This document shows, piece by piece, positions 51,998 to 60,300 of a stretch of DNA of 64,000 nucleotides. Location: positions 926,579 through 990,578 of the forward strand of contig VWZW01007179.1 of NCBI GenBank assembly GCA_013397115.1. The letters are read 5' to 3'. The stretch comes from Edolisoma coerulescens. Lineage: Eukaryota > Chordata > Aves > Passeriformes > Campephagidae. The translations under genes were made by a program, and so were the position numbers. The notes beneath the pieces were generated by a model. That model did not search any database. It was not told the DNA's origin and was given only the letters and a program-made list of their open reading frames with translations. The first letter of the stretch is position 1; each line of letters opens with the position of its first letter.

Positions 51998-52059
51998 CAC
52001 GTGTTTTGCTTGGTTTCCTCTCTCCATGCACGTGTTTTGCCTGGTTTCCTCTCTCCCAG
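51998..52059. promoter_or_regulatory. 31-bp tandem duplication carrying two CACGTG E-boxes
   Basis: Two adjacent 31-base units (51998-52028 and 52029-52059) differ only at unit position 13 and in the last three bases. Each begins with cacgtgttttgc, so perfect palindromic E-boxes lie at 51998-52003 and 52029-52034. CACGTG is the core site for MYC/MAX, USF and related bHLH factors. The pair sits in inferred TRRAP intron 1, about 230 bases from exon 2. Confidence 0.7.
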
Positions 52060-52173
52060 CAGCCGGCTCCAGGCTCAGGGATGCTCCCGACACTGCACAC
52101 CTGTTATCCTGATTCCGCCCCAGCCACATCCCAAACTTGCTGCTCCCCTCGGACACACCCCTGCGGGACTCAC

Positions 52174-52748
52174 TCCCAGGGGCGCCAGCAGTTGTCCTGC
52201 TACCACAAACTGCCTTTCTCGCCCGTAAAGAAACCTAAAATCACATCTAGCTTGAGAGACCGGCGACCTCCCTCCTCCCCTCGGGGGCTTCCCGTCAATT
52301 TTTGCTCCCGGCCAGGTCCGGCCCGCAGGGCTGGGGGTGCGCGCAGCCAGCCCGGGACCCCGCGCCCCTCACCTTCCCCGCCGCAGCGCTGCTCGCCCGG
52401 GTCGCTCCCCGCTGCCAGGGCGCCATCNNNNNNNNNNNNNNNNNNNNNNNNNNNNNNNNNNNNNNNNNNNNNNNNNNNNNNNNNNNNNNNNNNNNNNNNN
52501 NNNNNNNNNNNNNNNNNNNNNNNNNNNNNNNNNNNNNNNNNNNNNNNNNNNNNNNNNNNNNNNNNNNNNNNNNNNNNNNNNNNNNNNNNNNNNNNCCCAG
52601 CTCCCCCCGCCCCGCGTCACCGCGCCCAGGCCCGGGCCCCACCGGGGCGCCGCCGCCGCGCTCCTCACCCCGCGGCTCCCCGGGACCGCCCGGCCGTGGC
52701 CCCCCGGCTCCCTCCTTTGTTGCTCCCGGAGGCCGCCGGCAGCGCATG
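52174..52748. repeat. Direct repeat copy 1, probable false duplication, contains the assembly gap
   Basis: Begins tcccaggggcgccagcagtt and matches copy 2 at 52907-53461 without visible difference on both sides of the N run (offset 733 before the gap, 713 after). The perfect match, N gap and single-N joints point to misassembly rather than a biological duplication. Confidence 0.9.
52428..52595. other. Assembly gap (168 N)
   Basis: A run of 168 Ns. The matching interval of the second copy is 148 bases (53161-53308), so the gap size is only an estimate. Open frames crossing it are meaningless. Confidence 0.99.
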
Positions 52749-52906
52749 GGCGCGACGGAAGCGCCCCAGCTCAGTTCCGGCCGCCTCCTCCCGGTGCCGC
52801 CTCCCGCGCCTCTCCCCGGGCGGAGGCGGGCGCGCAGCTCCGCGGCACCGCCCGGTTCCTCGGCCGGCCCCGCAGCCCTCGGCCGGCCCCGCCCTGACCC
52901 ACCCCN

Positions 52907-53461
52907 TCCCAGGGGCGCCAGCAGTTGTCCTGCTACCACAAACTGCCTTTCTCGCCCGTAAAGAAACCTAAAATCACATCTAGCTTGAGAGACCGGCGAC
53001 CTCCCTCCTCCCCTCGGGGGCTTCCCGTCAATTTTTGCTCCCGGCCAGGTCCGGCCCGCAGGGCTGGGGGTGCGCGCAGCCAGCCCGGGACCCCGCGCCC
53101 CTCACCTTCCCCGCCGCAGCGCTGCTCGCCCGGGTCGCTCCCCGCTGCCAGGGCGCCATCACGCCGAGCCCATCTCCGCCCTGCGAACACGGGCACCGTG
53201 AGCGGCCGCAGCGGCGCTTCCCCCGTCCCTCAGCCCTCCCGGTGCCGTGCTCGGCCCCAGGCCTCCGGCGGGGCTCCGGCCGCTCCCTCCTGCCCGCGGC
53301 GCGCCGGACCCAGCTCCCCCCGCCCCGCGTCACCGCGCCCAGGCCCGGGCCCCACCGGGGCGCCGCCGCCGCGCTCCTCACCCCGCGGCTCCCCGGGACC
53401 GCCCGGCCGTGGCCCCCCGGCTCCCTCCTTTGTTGCTCCCGGAGGCCGCCGGCAGCGCATG
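52907..53461. repeat. Direct repeat copy 2, gap-free version
   Basis: Bounded by single Ns at 52906 and 53462. It repeats copy 1 and supplies the bases missing from it. It holds the candidate TRRAP exon 1 donors. Confidence 0.9.
53106..53160 (-). other. TRRAP: Candidate 3' end of TRRAP noncoding exon 1
   Basis: On the minus strand GGCGGGGAAG|GTGAGG is a strong donor that could splice to the exon 2 acceptor after 51766; the same site occurs in copy 1 at 52373. The exon's upstream border is unknown and the right limit given is arbitrary. A second strong donor, CCGCGGG|GTGAGGAG, sits at 53382 (copy 1: 52669), so alternative first exons are possible. Confidence 0.45.
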
Positions 53462-53735
53462 NGCGCTGCCAGCGGCCGCTGCCTGAGGCGGGCCCCGCCC
53501 GTCCCCTCGTCCCCGGAGGCTCCGCTAGCGCCGCGGCCGCTGGTGACAGCGGGCGAGGAGTTACCGGGGCAGAGAGGGGCACGGCCGGTCTCTCCGGCTA
53601 GCGCAGAGCCCGCCCAGCCCCGCCGGTGCCCCGGGAGAGCGGCGGCACGACCGGAAGCGAAGCGGGCAGCGGGGCTGGTCCGCCTCAAGCAGCAAAACGG
53701 CGGCCAGGAGTGAGACAGGACTTCGGATGATGAGT

Positions 53736-53835
53736 TTAAGAAAATAAATAAAGTAAAAGTAAACGAATTAAAACCAAAATATACAAAACAAAACAGGAAA
53801 AAACAAAATAAAACGACAAAAAAAGAACACCAGAA
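53736..53835 (+). repeat. A-rich low-complexity tract inside the CpG island
   Basis: About 100 bases consisting mostly of A with scattered aaaat, aaaac and aaaag units, flanked on both sides by GC-rich promoter DNA. Confidence 0.8.
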
Positions 53836-54308
53836 AACCGCATTCCGGCGCTTTTGCTCTCGCTTCTGTCCAGCAGCGCACCCGTTACAGGCCGTTCGGA
53901 GCGCTGCTGGACCGGCAACAGCGGCCGAACCCCCCCGGCAGAGGCGTCCCCGCGCCGCCTCAGAAATACTTTGCATGTGCTTGCCGCCACCAAAGCGCAG
54001 CACAAACCCCTTCCCAAACGCCCCGGCGTGTCCCCACGCCCTCGGCAGACGTGAGGCATCTGTGGTTTTTATTGACTATTTGTTTAAACCGCGGGCGGCT
54101 TTGCAGCCCGGTCGCGCTGCCAGCGCGATCCCGCAGGAACTGCCCCCGGGAGAGGCGGGCTGGGCGCTGCCGCGGGGGAGCGTCCCGGGGGCGCGGACAG
54201 AGGAGCCGCAGTGCCGCGGGGCAGCGCGGCCAGACCCGGTCCCGGTTCGAGAGCCGGCCCCAGCCCCGGCCCCGGCGGCACCGAGCCGCGGTCCCCGCGG
54301 CCCCCAGC

Positions 54309-54369
54309 ATGCGGCTGCTGCTCTGCGCGCTGCTGCTGCAGCTCGGCCACGGTCGCGCCCCGGCCGCAG
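54309..54369 (+). CDS. TMEM130: TMEM130 exon 1 (signal peptide)
   Basis: Residues 1-21. The ATG has A at -3. An in-frame ATG at 54051 would add 86 arginine- and proline-rich residues and bury the hydrophobic signal, so 54309 is preferred. Donor GCAG|GTAAGG. Confidence 0.9.
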
Positions 54370-57300
54370 GTAAGGGGCCGCCGGTCTGCGCTGGCATCGC
54401 CGCCGGGGAGCGGGCGAGGGGTGCGGGGGGCGAGGGCTCAGATCTCAGGCGTGAGCTGCATCGCTGGCGGGGGTGGTTCCCTGCCCGAGATTGATAGATG
54501 CGACAAGGGATGGAAGCAGCTCTGGTCACGCTCTCACCATCCCACACTTTATTCTCAGGCGCTGTGATCTTGGTGCCTGCAGTGGAGGTGGGGCATCCCG
54601 GGCAGCCGGGGATCTGCTTTGCCCTTCTAACCCAAAAGCTGCACTTCTGCTTCCTCCGCTGACCCCGCGCCGCGGGTCGCAAGGCACCTGGGCAGCCGCT
54701 GTCCCTCGCTGTGGGACTCGGAGAGCTCCATTCTGCAGAGAGAGGTCGGAAAGGCAGGAGAAATCCCTGGCATGGATGGAATGTCTTGCTGTGCCGGTCG
54801 GTCACTCCCTGGGTGACCTTGGGTTAGCCACTGAACCTCCAGCTGCTGCAGCTGTTGGGCCGGTATGGCCCTGATTTGTAAAGCACCATGATAACCTCCA
54901 AGGAGAAGTGCTAGATAAGCATGAGGTAGTTAGCTATTTTTTCCTGAATTCTGCTGAAACAAAGTGGAGCATAGCCTGAATCTTCTAGAGACAAGAAGCC
55001 TCCCTGTGCCAGATTTCATCAAATCACAAGCATTTCTCTTTTAACTTAAAAACTGTACTCAGGGCCATTTCTTGTGCTGTGAAATGGGAACAGTGAAGTA
55101 CTTTCTCAGGCAGTAATGTTACAGTTCACTTCTCACAGTCATTCTGCCACCAGAATTGGCCCAGGACCTGTGATCTGTAAAATAAAATGCAGGCACAAAT
55201 GCGGTCTCTTTCATCCCGTCCAAGCTGATGGGGGCAGAAAAGCCAGCACAGGAGTCAGCTGGCCCCAATGCTCCCTTCACGTTAGAGGTCATGGATGAGT
55301 GAGAAATACAACTTCTGAAGGTCAAAGATTCGGGTCCCTGTTAGCAGTCTGGTGGCTGCTGAAAGAGAGGATAAGGAAAGGCACCAGCATTAGAAATCCC
55401 CAGCTCTTCTGCTCTGCCCAGCACTGCCACTGAGAGGAGAGCCAGGCAGAGCTCTGATACAGGGAAGGCAACATGCTCTGTGTTGAAGGCAAGCAATCCG
55501 ATTCTGTTCCCAGCTCTGTCCCGATTCACAGCTATTTTGCTTTTCCTTTCGTTTTGGGGCTTGGAGGTTTATGTTTTTGTTTAACACACGCACATCCTTT
55601 AATGTTGCTGCACTACTACTATTTTGAAAAGGAGTAAACATGGCAGAGAAGAAAAAGGTGAGTCATTTAGAGCAGCAGAGCTGGTTCAGTTTCACAGGAC
55701 CTGCACCTCTCATGCCTTGCTGCTTCATAGAATCATAGCATGGTTTGGGTTGGAAGAGACCTTTAAAGGTCATCTAGTTCAACCGCCTGCTATGAGCAGA
55801 GACATCTTCAGTTAGACCAGGCAGCTCAGAGCCCTGTCCAACCTGACCTTGGATGTTTATACTGGGCAACCTGTGCCAGTGTTTCACCACCCTCATTGTG
55901 AAACATCACCTCCCTCAACCTGCTGACCACGCTGATTTTTACGCAGCCCAGGATATCATTGTCTTTCTTGGGTGCACATTGTTGGCTCATGTCCAGCTTT
56001 TCATCCACCAGTACCCCTAAGCCCTTCTCCATCCCTTCATTCCCCCAGCCTGTACTGCATACTGGGCATTGCCCCAATCCAGGTGCAGCACCTTGCATTC
56101 AGCCTTGTTCAATGCCTTGAGGTTCCCATGGGCCCACTTTTTGACTTTTTTCCAGGTCCCCCTGGACAGCAACTGATCTGCCACTAAAGCATGGTACAAC
56201 TTCCATTCACCTTGGGATTTTTGGTCCTTCCCTGGAAAAGGAAGTTTAAGGTGGATCACAGCACAGAAAATGCTTTTACTGAGTTTTTTATGTTTACTTA
56301 TAGGGAAGTTAGAGAGACTTGTCAACAGACATGGCAAAGGAATCTAGCAAGTGAAATCTTACCTGATTTTGAAAATTCACATTTTTTAGGACAGAGATTA
56401 GAGCTGAGCTTCTTCCAGTATCTGGAAGTCTAGTGACCATATCAGCACATTAGTGACAATGAACCTAGAGCCAGTACCCAGCTCTGGGTGTAAAACCTTG
56501 TCGAAGCTTTTGTGATGTTCTAGTCTGAAGTTGTCTTCTACTATGAACATTTCTAGGAGCCAGTCTGACATTTTCTACTGCTATTTATTTGAAGTCATAT
56601 ACTCATGCAACAGATTCTGTTCCAGATTTTAAACTGTGAAAGATCATGGTGGTAAAGCCTTTAATGGGACGAGTGTCATTGTGAGTCACATAACTACAGC
56701 TGGCTAGTTAAAATGTGTAAATAAATAAATAAATGAAATTTTAAATGCTGTACAACAGGGTTTGGTTTACTTCTTTTCTTCTGATCTCCACAGAGTTGTA
56801 TGGTCTGGAAATAACCAACAATGGTCCCATCACAGCAGGAGCTCAAGCTACTGTTCAGGCCAGTCTAAGAATGGAGAACGAAAATGTCACATCAAACTTG
56901 TATCACTTTAATTGGATTTATGCTCCTCTGATTCTGATAGAGAAATCCGAGCAGCAGTTTAATTCTGTAATTAATGTGACCGGTGAATTTCCTGGCACTT
57001 TCCCCGTGTCTGTCTGGGTGACTCACAGAAACTGTTGGTTGTGTCGGCCAGTTGCGAGAAATATCACCGTGCTTCAGATTACAGGTAAAATGGCTTTACA
57101 ACCTGCACCTCTCCAGGAACTCAGTAAACTTAGTTTACTGGGAATATTCATAACCATAAATATGCTCTTTTTCTTTACAAATTAACTAATGGTGTTTTAT
57201 GGTCAACCTAATCTCTGATACAAGGATTGAGAGCCCCATTCCAACAGTAATTGCAATTACTATTTGTGCATCACCAAGAAAACAGTTAACCAGATTTAAT

Positions 57301-60300
57301 GAATTGTTAACAGGGTAAGAGTCTGTTACTGGTAGTCAATAGTCCATTAATTTTACAACAAGCAGATAAGTGTCTCATCATAATGCATCTTTATTCGTAG
57401 GTTAGAAAGGATTTTTTTAGATCAGTCTTTGCTACTCCTTGTAAACAAAGTCCAACACAGAACTTCTCACAGACATAAAAATTCCACCGTTTCTGTATTC
57501 ACAGTATATAGCACATCTGTTATTCACAGCAGCCAAATCTTAATTTCTGTAGAAATAACTAAAACTAAGGAAAAAAAAGCTACATAAAAAAACCCACACA
57601 AAACAAACAAAAAACACCATTCCAATCATGAAGAATGTGTACGCTGGTTCGATTCTGAATCTAGATGCTTGATACTAATACCAGTTCTTTTTAAATAAAT
57701 AGTAAAAGTTTATATTGAACTCAGTCTGTCTGGGATTTTTTCTCCTAGTTCTATTAGATGTTTTATCATGACCCATTGTACAATCCTAAATAAGCATTTT
57801 AATTTCACTGCCTCATTAACACACGTGACAGCACTGAGTAATAGATATAAAATACGCTTAACCTCTTGGACTACGACACAGAAAGACACGGTACAGCTGA
57901 AAGAATGTTTTGATACACACACAGAGCATGATGTGGTAGCATGCTGTCATTCATGCTGTCATTCTTCTTCTACTTCTTTATTCTGCAGAATTTATCCCAG
58001 GCAACCTCACCATTGCCCAGATAGAAGACAGCAGAGTTACCACACATGGCTCCAGATCCTCCACGGACACAGTGACCCGGATTTCTTTCTCTCTTCATGA
58101 CCCAAGTCATTTCTTCAAGTCAGCATCATTTGTCTACAACTGGGATTTTGGAGACGGGTAGGTGTGGTTACTTTGTTTGCTTTAATGGGTATTCAAGATG
58201 GCTCTAATTCAGATGTGCATCTAGAGAAAAATTCCAATTAAATCAATTAGCTAATAGTCTGCCTGCTATAAAAGTTGTTTTCATAATTTACTGACTATTC
58301 CTATTCCATTTTGTGAATTCTTTTAGCATTATCTTTAGTTGCTTTAATTAAAAATGCACAGAATTCCTCTGGATCTCATATTAATTGCAGTTCTGTAGGT
58401 AATACCGCAGACATAAATCCTCATTGATATGGACATAAAGTAGAATTAGAATCACAGCCACTGGAGCACTGTCAGTAAAGAAAATATATTAGAGCTTGTC
58501 CCTTTTTAAACCAGAAATATGCAAGCACGTGGTAAAAGGCCGTTTTGATTCTAAATTTTTTCCTGTTGCACACAGAGTTTACCAGATTACCAAGGAACCC
58601 TTTGTCTACTGCAACTGCTCTTCCCTGGGGAACCGCACGGTGCATCTGAAGGTCGTAGCTGAATGGGAGCAAATTGGAAGCATCATACACGAAAGAGAAA
58701 TTATGCAGAGAACTGGGGACTTTAGCACAGCTCTGGAGCTCTTGGGTAATTATGAAACCTTTTGCAACTTCAGTCCTGTGTATTTCATAGCTGGATATGT
58801 ACAGACACAACCTAGTATGTACAGATACAATTTAGCTTTAACATGGTAACACAACTTGAACATTGTTTCACATGCAATGACTGGTCAACATCATTCACAG
58901 CAAAATCAACTTTGTGCTCTTCTAGTGCAGAAAAACGGGTGGGAATAGATAAAGTCTTCAGTTTTTTTTTAATCTACAGACAGTTTTACTGTCTTTTGTA
59001 AAAGCCTCACATACAACTAAAACAATAAAGTATTTATGGTAACTTATGGTGGATTTGTTTGTTCAATTTAGACCAGCTATCCCTAAACAATAAATTAGTT
59101 AAATCAAGCATTAGGAAAGTCTCGTTGATTTGGTCAGCTTCAGGAGTAAATAAGCACAGAATTACAAATGTAAGGAATTAACAAAGCTGATTATACCTAT
59201 TAAAAAGAAATCAGAAAAAAGTCAGAGTTCTTACAACATCTCTACTGGTAGGTTTCCTTTTGGGGTGTCAGACAAGAAGTATTATTTGTGTGACTGATGG
59301 AGCTCAAACCTGCAAGTCTGTGGAAAAAAACCTTCACTGGGAAACCAGTGAGACTCAAGTTTACCCGTGGACTGTGATGTGCTGCTTTTTCATTTCTTCT
59401 CAGATGCTGTTAAAAGTATTAACGTGGTGGGCTCCAGAGAAACTCAGGTAATGGAAAACCTGAATTTATCTCTTCATATCAATGGCACGTAAGTAGCAAA
59501 CACAACTTCTTTCCTCCCAAATATTGTCTAAGTGTTTTTCCCCAGTGTTTCCTTAAAATAGTCAGTTGCACACCACACTACAGTTACTTAAAAAAAAAAA
59601 AAAAAACCAAACAAAAGAAAACAAAACAACAACCAAATTTTCTTTGAACACAGTACTGTTGAATATTGCATTTTCCTGACTTGAAATACCATGAGCTCTA
59701 AGAGCCTGCATTTTAATGGAAAACTAGAATCCTCCTATGTAAAGCAAATGTTATTTTTTTATCTTTGTAAGGAGAATGTTAAAAGACAAGTAGCCAGAGA
59801 ACTAGTGGGGGAAAATGCATCTGAAAACTTCCTTTTGAATTTTTCTCCTTCAGCAGTTTCCCCACTCTTAAATTAAAATATATCCCAAGTCCTGTTGCAT
59901 AGCAGCAAAGCTTAACTGGCATAGGGGATTGAGAGGTTTGGGGAGTAATTCTGGCAAAGCTATGTGTGCCACAAAATGGATAAGATACAGAAGCTCCATG
60001 CAGCAAGGATTGTAGGAAAATAGGGGAGTTGTGAGCACCTCAGGCCTAGCACAAACTCTCTCAAGTTGCAGCATTAGAACACATTGGAGTTTTGGAGTGA
60101 GCAGCACCCAAACACAGAGTCACTTACCAAAGGCATAAACAGTCCCGACAGACAAAGCAGCACAGTTTGCATTCAGAAAGTGAAAGGCATGTTGGCAGGA
60201 ATGGGAACTGGAGGTGGCATACCAGTAAAAGAGAGCAGCCAAAAACTATGACAGGCAAACCCGAGATCCCTAAAAGCAGGCTTGGTAACCCCCTAGTCAC

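Larger units (their letters stand above)
52230..54420. promoter_or_regulatory. CpG-island bidirectional promoter region of TRRAP and TMEM130
   Basis: Very G+C- and CpG-rich sequence between the divergent genes, unlike the AT-rich flanks. It includes ETS-type cores (CCGGAAGCG at 53651; ACGGAAGCG near 52756) and many GC boxes; I see no convincing TATA box. It drives TRRAP leftward and TMEM130 rightward. The island is interrupted by an A-rich tract at about 53736-53835 and is inflated by the duplication. Confidence 0.8.

Noticed and set aside
50230..52170. Small Cajal body RNA or microRNA, reported near the 5' end of human TRRAP
   Set aside because: I looked through the first introns on the minus strand and could not recognise the human microRNA core or an H/ACA hairpin-hinge pattern. 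A covariance-model search would be needed.
51973..52971. Long open frames across the N gap, up to 332 codons
   Set aside because: They run through unknown bases and duplicated GC-rich promoter DNA; the peptides are proline/arginine/alanine-rich, as expected from chance frames in a CpG island.
53230..54003. 257-codon minus-strand frame and overlapping frames in the promoter
   Set aside because: GC-rich chance frame joined to an A-rich tract; no similarity to known proteins and crosses the single N at 53462.
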